Source: Candidatus Latescibacterota bacterium
GTDB taxonomy: Bacteria; Latescibacterota; Latescibacteria; Latescibacterales; Latescibacteraceae
Reading direction: 5' to 3'
NCBI GenBank assembly: GCA_016927495.1
Contig: JAFGMP010000268.1
Coordinates: 1 to 34,689 of the forward strand
Length of the DNA stretch: 34,689 bases
Shown: positions 8,611 to 17,076 of the stretch, piece after piece
How the letters are laid out: each line of letters opens with the position of its first letter
Numbering within the stretch: the stretch's first letter is position 1
Notes under the pieces: model-generated
Databases searched by the model: none
What the model was told of the DNA's origin: nothing
What the model saw: only the letters and a program-made list of their open reading frames with translations
Translations under genes and position numbers: made by a program

Positions 8611-9381
8611 TTAAATCAGTGTTTCAATCTGGATTTCAATTTCTTTGGCGTATTCTTCATCGCCAAAACAAAGCGACAGCGCTATAACTGTAGCACCTGT
8701 CAGCTTCGGAACAAGTGATGCAATTAATAAAGCGCATTCAGTAACACTCAGACGTTCGGAAACGTTTTTGGATAAACCGTATGAAATGTAACTCGACAGA
8801 CAGGGAAAGGAAGAAGGTAAAGAATCGTTTGAATGACCCAGAATGTATTTTGCTATGTCAATAGAGAAAAAATATGCTTTTTTCTCTGGCATTGTATCTC
8901 CAAGTTTTTTATACCCCTCGGTAAAATCCATACATCTTTCATAGTCCGGCCCCGCAACATATTCGATAAGATCCTTTTTGAATTCCTCTATTTCAGAATC
9001 ATCAACATACCGTGACAGATGATTGAATATATGCATAAGTTGATAAGCAATGGTCACTGTTTCCGCTTTTCCACCAATTGTACTGTTGATGATAGTGATA
9101 TGGTCCGAACAACAATTCTGTATCGTATCAATACTTTTATTAAAGAATAATTCCCTTATTTCACGAATATCCTTTGAAAAACACTGTAATTTTTCATCCC
9201 AGTGATTGGGTGTGATTGTTACCGGATATTCTGATTTATTATACTTATTGTACATCATTGTGCAGTAATCGATGCAGATTTTTAATATAGTGCGTGCATA
9301 ATTCAGGCAAATGAGATAATATTGCTTAGCCTTGTTTTTTACTTCCGTTAAATCTATGTCATATTTAGAAAATAATTTCAT
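8611..9381 (-). CDS. Hypothetical protein, 256 residues
   Basis: I do not recognise this protein. It has no signal peptide. The N-terminal 60 residues are basic and helical with many Tyr and Cys (KAKQYYLICLNYARTILKICIDYCTMMYNKYNK), and the middle is acidic and helical (DDSEIEEFKKDLIEYV). A segment at about residues 215-240 (TECALLIASLVPKLTGATVIALSLCF) is hydrophobic enough to bury in a core or touch a membrane. The start ATG at 9381 has no clear ribosome site (ACAGATTACTTTT precedes it), so the start is uncertain. It converges on the small membrane protein gene. The AT-rich 291-base region on its start side may be shared with the promoter of the gene at 9673. Confidence 0.6.
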   Translation of the reverse strand: MKLFSKYDIDLTEVKNKAKQYYLICLNYARTILKICIDYCTMMYNKYNKSEYPVTITPNHWDEKLQCFSKDIREIRELFFNKSIDTIQNCCSDHITIINSTIGGKAETVTIAYQLMHIFNHLSRYVDDSEIEEFKKDLIEYVAGPDYERCMDFTEGYKKLGDTMPEKKAYFFSIDIAKYILGHSNDSLPSSFPCLSSYISYGLSKNVSERLSVTECALLIASLVPKLTGATVIALSLCFGDEEYAKEIEIQIETLI

Positions 9382-9534
9382 AAAAGTAATCTGTTTTCAA
9401 TCATATATCGAAATGATTTTTTTAATACATCAGAGAAAGATAACTATAAGTAAATCAATAATATGTAAATATTTATATTTATAATAAACTGCAAAATAAT
9501 TTAAAACAGTTTTGTTTTATATTGCTTTCATCTC

Positions 9535-9562
9535 TTGACATTGCTAAGCTATAACGTAATAT
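9535..9562 (+). promoter_or_regulatory. Sigma-70-type promoter for the beta-helix lipoprotein
   Basis: A perfect -35 hexamer TTGACA (9535-9540), a 16-base spacer and TAATAT (9557-9562) as -10. Transcription would start near 9569, leaving an untranslated leader of about 100 bases before the ATG at 9673, which is preceded by a strong AGGGGGT ribosome site. Confidence 0.5.
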
Positions 9563-9672
9563 TCATAAAAATCTTCGTTAAAATAAATAATTAATATATA
9601 GCCTATGCAAATAAATAGTAAGATATTTTTTTAAAATTTATAGAAATGTAGTCATTGAACAGGGGGTAGAAT

Positions 9673-11901
9673 ATGAAAAAATCAATATTAGTATTCGGTA
9701 TATGTCTTTTATGCGGCGTTGTCGCCGGATGCGGAAACAAACAGGAGAGCGAACTGAAGCTATATGTATCGTTATCCGGTGATGATTCATGGTCGGGTAA
9801 GCTTCAACAGTCTAACAGCGACAAAACCGACGGACCGTTCAAGTCTTTGGCAAGAGCACGTGATGCTGTCAGAGAACTAAAAACATCAGGCTCTCAACCT
9901 GATAGTGGTATCACTATCTTTATATGCGAAGGAATATACCCTATAACTGAAACTTTCACTTTATCAGGTCAGGACTCCGGCACGGAAAAAATTCCTGTCA
10001 CGTGGAGGAATTATCCTTATGAAAAAGTCCATTTTTCAGGGGGTAAAACCATAACATCTTTTGAACCGGTAAGTGATCCTGCAGTTCTCAAGAAAATTGA
10101 CAATAAGTATCGCCAGAACATACTGCAAACCGATCTGAAAGCCCAGGGAATTAACAACTTCGGAGACCTTAATCCTTCCGGTGGAAAAAGAATCGAATTA
10201 TTTTTCGACGGCAAATTTATGACTGTTGCACGGTATCCGAACGAAGGCTGGATTACTATTGTCGATGTGCCCCAGACCGGCGATAAGATGATCAACAAGG
10301 GGCTCGACCGTGATACATCACCGGTTCCCCGTGGAAGACATTACGGGCGCTTCACTTACAGCGGTGACAGACCCGAAAAGTGGGCCAATTTCGATAATAT
10401 ATGGATTCACGGTTACTGGACATGGGACTGGTCAGATCAATACCTGAAAGTGGCAAAAATTGATACGACGCTTCGTGAAATTTATCCAGCAGAACCACAT
10501 CACAATTATGGTTATACGAAAGGTCAACGATATTATTTTCTCAATATTTTAGAAGAACTGGATTCTCCCGGTGAATGGTATCTCGACAACTCAACCGGGA
10601 TGCTGTATTTCTGGCCGCCGTCACCTGTGGAAGGAAACGATATGGTTGTATCTCAAATGGAAGATGTTATGATTTCGCTTGAGAATACATCATTCGTTAC
10701 AGTTCAGGGTATCATTTTTGAAAGTTCCCGCGGAGGGGCCGTACAAATTGAGGGCGGTTCACACAATAAAATTGCCGGTTGTACTTTTCGTAATTTAGGG
10801 CAGACCGTAGTTACCATTAACGGAGGATCAAAAAACGGAATTCAGTCATGTGATATCAATGAAGTTGCATCGGGTGGAGTCGATCTTCACGGTGGAGACC
10901 GTAAAACACTCACACCTGCCGGAAATTATGCAGTCAACAATCATATTCATGATTTTGGTGTACGGCTCAAAACCTATCGTCCTGCCATCCAGACCACCGG
11001 TGTCGGAAACCATATCGCACACAACCTTATCCATGATGCACCGCACTGCGGTATCTTTCTGATGACCAGCCAGCTGGGCAACGACCATATCATCGAATAT
11101 AACGAGCTGCATTCAATCGCGAAAGAAACCGGAGATGTGGGTGCTATATATCTCTGTGCCCGTGACTTCACCATGCGCGGCAATATCGTCCGCTATAACT
11201 ATATCCACCATATTCATGGTCCCGGTCAACACGGCGTAATGGCGATTTATCTCGATGATTTTACCAGCGGAACTCAGGTATACGGCAATATATGTAATGA
11301 TGCAAGCCGTGCCATTCTGATCGGTGGCGGAAGAGATAATACCATTGAAAATAACGTGTTTATCAAGTGCGATCCTTCTATTCATGTAGATGCCCGAGGA
11401 CTGGGGTGGGCAAAAAATTATTTTGAAAACAACAACAGGTTTCTCGATCTAATGGAGGCAGTGAATTATAATGAGCCGCCGTACAGCGAAAGGTATCCCG
11501 AACTGCTTACCCTCCAGGATGACGATCCCGCTGTTCCCAAATACAACAAAATAATCCACAACATTTCTACCGGAGGAAGGTGGCTGGATTTTCTCGACAA
11601 TCTTGATTTTTCCGTTGTGATTGTTGAGAATAATTATATAACGGATCCTGATGTATGCAAATGGCGAAAGAAACCGGATGGGGAATATAAGGTTTATGGA
11701 CAGGATGACACCGAAACCATCAAAACACTGACAGACAACGGTAATAATGTAACCGGCAGAGAACCGGGTTTTATAAATGCAAAGGAAAACAATTTCCGGT
11801 TAAAAAAGAGTTCACCCGTTTTCAAACTTGGATTTGAAGAAATTCCGGTCGATAAAATCGGTTTGTATATAGATGAATACCGTACTTCGCTGCCGTATTG
11901 A
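9673..11901 (+). CDS. Lipoprotein with right-handed parallel beta-helix, GH141/GH120-like
   Basis: A 742-residue exported protein with lipobox VAGC (Cys20). The start of the mature part, LYVSLSGDDSWSG then GPFKSLARARDAVREL, is the usual opening of secreted beta-helix glycosidases and lyases. It is followed by a carbohydrate-binding-like insertion (RIELFFDGKFMTVARYPNEGW, WIHGYWTWDW) and then repeated helix rungs of the HNKIAGCTFRNLG / HNLIHDAPHCGIFL / NYIHHIHGPGQHG type. The overall plan resembles GH141 (fucosidase/xylanase) and GH120 (xylosidase) proteins. It probably cleaves plant or algal polysaccharide side chains at the cell surface. I cannot place catalytic residues or fix the family by eye. 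It converges on the Gfo/Idh gene with a 19-base gap and no visible terminator. Confidence 0.75.
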   Translation: MKKSILVFGICLLCGVVAGCGNKQESELKLYVSLSGDDSWSGKLQQSNSDKTDGPFKSLARARDAVRELKTSGSQPDSGITIFICEGIYPITETFTLSGQDSGTEKIPVTWRNYPYEKVHFSGGKTITSFEPVSDPAVLKKIDNKYRQNILQTDLKAQGINNFGDLNPSGGKRIELFFDGKFMTVARYPNEGWITIVDVPQTGDKMINKGLDRDTSPVPRGRHYGRFTYSGDRPEKWANFDNIWIHGYWTWDWSDQYLKVAKIDTTLREIYPAEPHHNYGYTKGQRYYFLNILEELDSPGEWYLDNSTGMLYFWPPSPVEGNDMVVSQMEDVMISLENTSFVTVQGIIFESSRGGAVQIEGGSHNKIAGCTFRNLGQTVVTINGGSKNGIQSCDINEVASGGVDLHGGDRKTLTPAGNYAVNNHIHDFGVRLKTYRPAIQTTGVGNHIAHNLIHDAPHCGIFLMTSQLGNDHIIEYNELHSIAKETGDVGAIYLCARDFTMRGNIVRYNYIHHIHGPGQHGVMAIYLDDFTSGTQVYGNICNDASRAILIGGGRDNTIENNVFIKCDPSIHVDARGLGWAKNYFENNNRFLDLMEAVNYNEPPYSERYPELLTLQDDDPAVPKYNKIIHNISTGGRWLDFLDNLDFSVVIVENNYITDPDVCKWRKKPDGEYKVYGQDDTETIKTLTDNGNNVTGREPGFINAKENNFRLKKSSPVFKLGFEEIPVDKIGLYIDEYRTSLPY

Positions 11902-11920
11902 AACATTTGTGATTTAACTA

Positions 11921-13060
11921 TTATTTGAACATGGCCTCATCTATCCAGTCCGGTTTGATTGGTAAAGCCCGCCAGCCTGTCGGTACAGTACCGACATCCA
12001 CCGGAGCTCCATCGCGTTCCGAGGCCGAGTAAAATCCGGACAGAAACAACTCCGTTTTTTTACGGATATTGTCGTACGGTTCGAATAATTTTCCTTCGAA
12101 AGTTCGCTGCATGGCAACAAGCATAGGTACATGATGGATAAGAAGGTCATCCTGCCAGTTTTCGAATACCGGCAAGCATGAAGATTCTGTTCCCTTTGTA
12201 CCGGAAACGGTCATCGAATAAAGATCTCCGCGCGGTGTCATTGTCAGCGTCGCAGGGAAAGTGGGTTGGTTTTCGCGTTCTTTGTAGAGATATGTTCCAA
12301 CAAGATAGGTGCTTTCGTTCGGATTGTCGGTTATAATTGAAACTTTACCGATATCATAGCCGAAGACTTTAAACATCAGGTATGGGGTATGAAAGAGCGC
12401 CGGATATTCATGGGTCAGACAGGTACCGTGGATACACTCGATTTCTCCGATATTCCTGATCTGCTTTTTCAGCGTTGTCGCTGCATAAAGATGCTCGTAG
12501 ACATCTGTTGCCATAATCGGTGTTGAATGTTTTGCGGCTGTATCGAGCAGTTCGTCTATGTCACGGAGGCTGTATGCGAATGGACGGCTCAGATAGGTTG
12601 GGATGCCTGCTTCGATATATGGCCGGGCAAGTTTGTTCTGCCACGGAACTTCGTAATATCCGCCAAAAGCAATCGCATCAACCTTACCGACCATATCGTC
12701 ATAACGTTTTACGGCAGATGCTCCAACCTTTGCTGCGAATTTCTGCGCTTCTTCGGGATTCACATCCCATACATGTGTGATTTCCATATTGAACAGATCG
12801 GTTTCCAAAGAACCCCGGTTAACAGTAGTTCCGTACGGGGAAAGGATATCGCCCCAAGTATACGACCAGAAGGAGTGTGCCCCAACTGCAAGGGCACCGA
12901 TCCTGAGCTTACGGTTTTTTTTCACAGGCGCAGCAAAAGATGGGGATACTAAACCGGCTGACAATGATGCAGCGCCGGTTAGAACTGAGATTTTCAGGAA
13001 GTTACGTCGTCTTGGTAACCTCTCCGAATTTCTTTTATCAATCTTTGAGTTTCTTTCCAT
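11921..13060 (-). CDS. Tat-exported Gfo/Idh/MocA-like protein, first paralogue
   Basis: A 379-residue protein beginning with a Tat signal: RRRNFLK (17-23), a hydrophobic stretch and likely cleavage after SFA (about 43). The start is supported by AAAGGAG upstream. The rest has the Gfo/Idh/MocA outline: an N-terminal nucleotide-fold start (KLRIGALAVGAHS), then VDAIAFGGYYEVPWQNKLARPYIEAGIPTYLSRPFAYS and a C-terminal sheet domain. Members usually oxidise or isomerise sugars using tightly bound NAD(P). Two hallmarks are degraded here: the GxGxxG loop reads GALAVGA, and the EKP motif that supplies the active-site Lys reads SRP (158-160). It follows its paralogue by 23 bases in one operon. It may be a sugar-binding or altered enzyme in the periplasm. 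Confidence 0.78.
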   Translation of the reverse strand: MERNSKIDKRNSERLPRRRNFLKISVLTGAASLSAGLVSPSFAAPVKKNRKLRIGALAVGAHSFWSYTWGDILSPYGTTVNRGSLETDLFNMEITHVWDVNPEEAQKFAAKVGASAVKRYDDMVGKVDAIAFGGYYEVPWQNKLARPYIEAGIPTYLSRPFAYSLRDIDELLDTAAKHSTPIMATDVYEHLYAATTLKKQIRNIGEIECIHGTCLTHEYPALFHTPYLMFKVFGYDIGKVSIITDNPNESTYLVGTYLYKERENQPTFPATLTMTPRGDLYSMTVSGTKGTESSCLPVFENWQDDLLIHHVPMLVAMQRTFEGKLFEPYDNIRKKTELFLSGFYSASERDGAPVDVGTVPTGWRALPIKPDWIDEAMFK

Positions 13061-13083
13061 TATTTACTACTCCTTTTTTACCG

Positions 13084-14268
13084 TTACGGTTCATCATAAT
13101 CGCCGCTGAAAACCCGTGCGATCTGTTTAAGTTCTTGAGTTGTATGTGCGTTCTCAAAATCGCTTTTACGCGGTGGCATGAGTTCCCAGTCTTCGATTTC
13201 TTCACGACGTACCGGCGCCCCGTTTTTTTCGAGGACGGATTTGAATGCCATAAGAAACATGGCGGTTTTTTCAAGAATGTCGAAGCTGTCTTCGGGGCTT
13301 TTTTTCGTTTCGAACATTTCCTGAATGACAAGCTGCATGGCATTCCATGTGTTGTAGCGAAAATATCCGGGTGAAGCGGGGATTTTACCTTCAACATCGA
13401 ACGGACGGTTGCAGAATATCTTGATGTAAGCATTTCCGTTTGCGCCGCAGGGTTCATGCAGCGAACCATAATACGGCCCTTTTGTACCTTCATGTTCGAA
13501 AGTGACAACACCGTTGCAGTTTTTCCAGTCGGGTGTCATGTACGATGCGGCAGTGACTGGCCCACGGCCTCGTCTGATTTCATCTTTCAGGCAGGAATAA
13601 ACGTAATAAATGCCATGGACGCCGTGGGTGTAGAAATCGCTCATGGAATTGTGAGCCACATACCCTTTGATCTCATCGACACTCTTCAGGGATGTACGGA
13701 CATCACCGCAGCTTTCGGTATACTCCCAAGTGGAGCCGCACATAAGCGGAGTTTTATATTGATCTGCGGTTTGTGTCAGCAGTCGTGCTTTTTTGATGGA
13801 GGTTGAACAGGGACGATTCACAAAAGTAGGTACTCCGGCTTCAAGGAACGGTTTTGCCATAAGATGATTGAGCGGTACAGTGTAAAAATCAGTCAGAAAT
13901 ACACCGTCGACTTTCCCGATCATGTCTTCGGGATTTTTTACCGGTTCGAATCCCCACCTCTTTCGGAAATACTGCTTGTCCTCGTCTTTCAGACACCAGA
14001 CATACCGGCAGTTCATCCCGGTGGTTCGTATATAATTTTCTTCGGGATTCCATGTTTCACCCCAAATATTGACATGTCCGCTGTTTCGTGAACCGCACAC
14101 AAGGCCGATGGTTACCAGTTCGTCACGATACCGTGAGGTGCGTTTGAATGGTTTCCGTGAATCTATTTTCATTGTTTGTGCCTGAACCGGATTTGAATCG
14201 ATTGCCATTGAACCGGCTGCTAATCCCGATACTGCTGCGCTTTTGAGAAATTTTCTTCTTCCCGGCAT
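13084..14268 (-). CDS. Tat-exported Gfo/Idh/MocA-like protein, second paralogue
   Basis: A 394-residue protein with a Tat signal GRRKFLK (3-9) and likely cleavage after VQA (30). CAGGAG lies close upstream of the ATG. The body shares the plan of the gene downstream of it: VTIGLVCGSRNSG as a modified nucleotide loop, MIGKVDGVFLTDFYTVPLNHLMAKPFLEAGVPTFVNRP, then a C-terminal domain ending WELMPPRKSDFENA. The EKP motif is replaced by NRP (151-153). It is the promoter-proximal gene of the two-gene operon and is divergent from the SGNH hydrolase and symporter genes. Together these suggest sugar or sugar-acid processing outside the cytoplasm followed by uptake. The substrate is unknown. Confidence 0.78.
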   Translation of the reverse strand: MPGRRKFLKSAAVSGLAAGSMAIDSNPVQAQTMKIDSRKPFKRTSRYRDELVTIGLVCGSRNSGHVNIWGETWNPEENYIRTTGMNCRYVWCLKDEDKQYFRKRWGFEPVKNPEDMIGKVDGVFLTDFYTVPLNHLMAKPFLEAGVPTFVNRPCSTSIKKARLLTQTADQYKTPLMCGSTWEYTESCGDVRTSLKSVDEIKGYVAHNSMSDFYTHGVHGIYYVYSCLKDEIRRGRGPVTAASYMTPDWKNCNGVVTFEHEGTKGPYYGSLHEPCGANGNAYIKIFCNRPFDVEGKIPASPGYFRYNTWNAMQLVIQEMFETKKSPEDSFDILEKTAMFLMAFKSVLEKNGAPVRREEIEDWELMPPRKSDFENAHTTQELKQIARVFSGDYDEP

Positions 14269-14357
14269 ATAAATCTCCTGTTTTTGTGTATTTTTAACAA
14301 TACATATCAGAACAAATCAGAAATATCAAAAAAATATGCTGATCATAAAACTAAATC

Positions 14358-14387
14358 TTGACAAATTACCGGAAAATGAGGTATCTG
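14358..14387 (+). promoter_or_regulatory. Possible promoter for the SGNH hydrolase
   Basis: TTGACA at 14358-14363, 18 bases, then TATCTG at 14382-14387. The -35 is perfect, the -10 is fair and the spacer slightly long. Transcription would begin about 50 bases before the ATG at 14449. It lies in the 180-base divergent spacer between the Tat-Gfo operon and the SGNH hydrolase gene. Confidence 0.4.
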
Positions 14388-14448
14388 TGTAATACAGAAA
14401 TATATTCCGATGTCTGCTTAACATTACATAATATACCGGGATTTAACA

Positions 14449-15258
14449 ATGAAAAAAGACTATCGAAGCAAACCGGTAAAAAAAATAGTTGTCATAGGCG
14501 AAAGCAATGCATTCGGTATGTGTGCGTGCGATCCCCGTAACGAATGGGTTCAGACTGTCGCCAATCTGATCCGTGATTTTCAGGATGAACCGTTGACAGT
14601 ATTGAATAATGCTGTTCCTGCGAATGTAATAAGCCAGAATAGTCCGGGTTATGCAACGCTACCCGAACACGGCAAACCGAGTGCGCTCGACCGTTACTAC
14701 CGTGACCTTATTGCATATAAACCTGACCTTGCCATTATCGCTTACGGCCTCAACGATTCACGGTGCGGATATCCGGCTGAGGATTTTCTCGGAGACCTCG
14801 AATATATCGTTGCAGATGTAACGAACAGAACGAAGGCGCTTGTTGTACTAACCTCACCCTACTGGAACACGCAGTATGATGAGATGCTCTGGAACAACCT
14901 TGAAACCAAGCCGGAATGGGCTACGGGAGATTACAGTACATTCGCGGTAACCGGCAGAAATCTTGTTTTTTCATATGTGACGGGCATACAAAAGATCGCT
15001 GAAAAATACGGCTGCCTGTTTGTTGATCTTTTCGCTCCAACCGAAGGGTGTTTGTGGCTGCTTCATGATGATCAGTGCCATTACAGCGATGTCGGACACC
15101 GTGTGCTCGGGCAACTTGTTTTCAACACTATTGCATGCAACTGCTCATGGATAGGGCAGAAGAGCCGCAGGATAGCCCGGGAGGGGGACTATGATACGTC
15201 AAATACCGGCGGCACCAATGGCATGAACCGTATGATACGGGGTTGGTTGGGAAGGTAA
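14449..15258 (+). CDS. SGNH/GDSL-family hydrolase
   Basis: A 269-residue protein with the four SGNH blocks: GESN (nucleophile Ser19), a glycine-poor block II around NNAVPANV (53-60), GLND (100-103, oxyanion Asn102) and DDQCHYSDVGH, giving the Asp208/His211 pair. Family members are esterases, acyl- or acetyl-hydrolases acting on lipids or acetylated carbohydrates. There is no signal peptide, so it should act in the cytoplasm. The ribosome site is weak (GGGA). The start of the symporter gene follows 47 bases after the stop. With the symporter it may deacylate an imported sugar derivative; this is inferred from position only. The C-terminal 30 residues are polar and probably disordered. Confidence 0.8.
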   Translation: MKKDYRSKPVKKIVVIGESNAFGMCACDPRNEWVQTVANLIRDFQDEPLTVLNNAVPANVISQNSPGYATLPEHGKPSALDRYYRDLIAYKPDLAIIAYGLNDSRCGYPAEDFLGDLEYIVADVTNRTKALVVLTSPYWNTQYDEMLWNNLETKPEWATGDYSTFAVTGRNLVFSYVTGIQKIAEKYGCLFVDLFAPTEGCLWLLHDDQCHYSDVGHRVLGQLVFNTIACNCSWIGQKSRRIAREGDYDTSNTGGTNGMNRMIRGWLGR

Positions 15259-15305
15259 TAGTTCAAAATTCAAATCTGAAAATTATTAATAGAAAGGTTT
15301 TTTTC

Positions 15306-16919
15306 ATGGAGCAATTGAACCTTGCGATTCATCCTGTCGATCTCGTAATAATAATAGCGTATCTGGTAGGTATTGTTGCCCTGGGATGCTGGGCGGGATT
15401 GCGTCGCCGTAACATAACCGGGGGCAAAGGCTACTTTTTAGCCGACAAAGCGCTAACATGGCCGATAATCGGGCTTGCGCTCTTTTCGACCAATATCTCG
15501 ACAATACACCTTGTAAGTCTTGCGCAGGAGGGGTATGTTAACGGCCTGGCATATGGCAACTTCGAATGGATGGCGGCATTCACCCTCATAGCCCTTGCGC
15601 TCTTTTTCGCACCGTTCTATATACGGTCGAACGTGGCGACGCTACCCGATTTTCTGGAAAAACGATACAGCCGCGCAAGCCGTGACTGGCTCGCAATCAT
15701 ATCGATCATTTCTGCCGTATTTATCCATATCGGATTTTCTCTGTATACCGGCGCTGTTGTACTTCGGGGGCTTTTCGATATCAATATCATGGTGAGTATA
15801 ATAGGCATCGCGATTCTGACCGGACTGTATACAATAATCGGCGGCCTGCTTGCTGTGGTGCTTACCGAATCGATTCAAACTATCGTGCTCATTATCGGCG
15901 CAGTGTGCATAACCTTTATCGCCTATACGAAACTTGGCGGGTGGTCAGAACTGGCCGCGAATGTCGACCCGGTTAAGCTAACGGTGCTGCGTTCGGCGGA
16001 TGATCCTTCCGGACTGCCGTGGTATTCGGTATTTCTCGGGTATCCCGTTATCGGTTTATGGTACTGGTGCGCAGATCAGACCATCGTGCAGCGTGTACTC
16101 GGTGCCAAAGATGAAAACCATGCCCGTGTAGGCCCGCTCTTCGCCGGATTCATTAAAATTCTTCCGGTATTCATTTTTGTTCTACCGGGATTGCTCTGTC
16201 TCGGACTGATCAACAAGGGCACATTGCCTGCCGAACTGACCGATTCGGCGGATACCTACGCTTTTATGATCAGCCACCTGCTGCCTATCGGTTTAAAAGG
16301 TATTGTTGCCGCTGCTCTTCTCGCCGCACTGATGAGCACCGTTTCGGGAGCGCTGAACTCAATCGCCACACTGTTCAGTTACGACATTTACCGCAGATGG
16401 CGTCCCGAAACATCCGAACGTAAACTGGTCGTTATCGGTCGTATCGTCACGTTTGTAGCAATGATAGCGGCTATAGTCTGGTCACCATTCGTGAGTCATT
16501 TCCAGAGCATTTTTCAGGGGATTACCGCAATAATCTGCTATATAGCCCCTCCGATTACCGTTGTGTTCGTATGCGGTGTGTTCTGGCGTCAGGCGTCGTC
16601 CATGGGATCGATAATTACGCTTTTAAGCGGATCTGCCATGGGATTTGTCGTGTTTTTGCTCGACTGGTTTAAGGAACATACCGGTTGGAACATTCCACCG
16701 ATGATGGCTACTTTTTACCTGTTTGTCATCTGCCTGATTATCATGGTGTTTGTATCACTGCTGAGACCGCACAGGCACACTGAAGAAAGTGAAAAGCTTG
16801 TGTGGAAGAATCCGCTGGAATCTTTTTACGGCGAGGCCTGGAGCGGAATTGGGAATTTCAAACTTCTTTCTGCGCTGTTGTTTGTGACGATGGTTGTCCT
16901 GTATGTGGTGTTTGGGTGA
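15306..16919 (+). CDS. Sodium/solute symporter, SSS family
   Basis: A 537-residue membrane protein with about 13-14 hydrophobic segments, the normal SSS size. The family hallmark WYWCADQTIVQRVLGAK lies near residues 249-265, and AALLAALMSTVSGALNSIATLFSYDIY is the usual conserved stretch around TM8-TM9. I chose the ATG at 15306 (MEQLNLAIHP) because AGAAAGG sits eight bases upstream. A longer frame from a TTG at 15243 would overlap the SGNH gene and add 21 polar residues. It probably takes up a sugar or sugar acid with Na+, as in the SGLT branch, but the cargo cannot be read from sequence. Confidence 0.88.
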   Translation: MEQLNLAIHPVDLVIIIAYLVGIVALGCWAGLRRRNITGGKGYFLADKALTWPIIGLALFSTNISTIHLVSLAQEGYVNGLAYGNFEWMAAFTLIALALFFAPFYIRSNVATLPDFLEKRYSRASRDWLAIISIISAVFIHIGFSLYTGAVVLRGLFDINIMVSIIGIAILTGLYTIIGGLLAVVLTESIQTIVLIIGAVCITFIAYTKLGGWSELAANVDPVKLTVLRSADDPSGLPWYSVFLGYPVIGLWYWCADQTIVQRVLGAKDENHARVGPLFAGFIKILPVFIFVLPGLLCLGLINKGTLPAELTDSADTYAFMISHLLPIGLKGIVAAALLAALMSTVSGALNSIATLFSYDIYRRWRPETSERKLVVIGRIVTFVAMIAAIVWSPFVSHFQSIFQGITAIICYIAPPITVVFVCGVFWRQASSMGSIITLLSGSAMGFVVFLLDWFKEHTGWNIPPMMATFYLFVICLIIMVFVSLLRPHRHTEESEKLVWKNPLESFYGEAWSGIGNFKLLSALLFVTMVVLYVVFG

Positions 16920-16989
16920 AGATTAGGCACAATGGCAGAATGGGAAAACAGATACAAGTGATAAAATGCAAGATGTATGGTAATTGTTG

Positions 16990-17025
16990 GGGCAACCCTC
17001 TATGGTTGCCCTGTATGGTTTTTTT
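16990..17025 (+). repeat. Inverted repeat with downstream T run; terminator or REP-like
   Basis: GGGCAACC (16990-16997), a six-base loop CTCTAT and GGTTGCCC (17004-17011) form a perfect 8-bp stem. Seven T residues follow at 17019-17025, after a seven-base gap. This could terminate the symporter transcript, though the gap is long for a classic terminator. It sits between two convergent genes, a common place for repetitive extragenic palindromes. Confidence 0.5.
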
Positions 17026-17076
17026 ACACAATTGGGTATAAAAATCGTCCCTATCTTTTGCTCTTTATTAACCCTG

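Noticed and set aside
13945..13960. tRNA T-arm-like sequence GGTTCGAATCCCC
   Set aside because: It lies inside the Tat-exported Gfo/Idh gene, encoding WGFEPV on the minus strand. No acceptor stem, D-arm or anticodon arm surrounds it.
15243..15305. TTG-start extension of the symporter
   Set aside because: It overlaps the SGNH gene and adds polar residues before the first membrane segment. The ATG at 15306 has a proper ribosome site.
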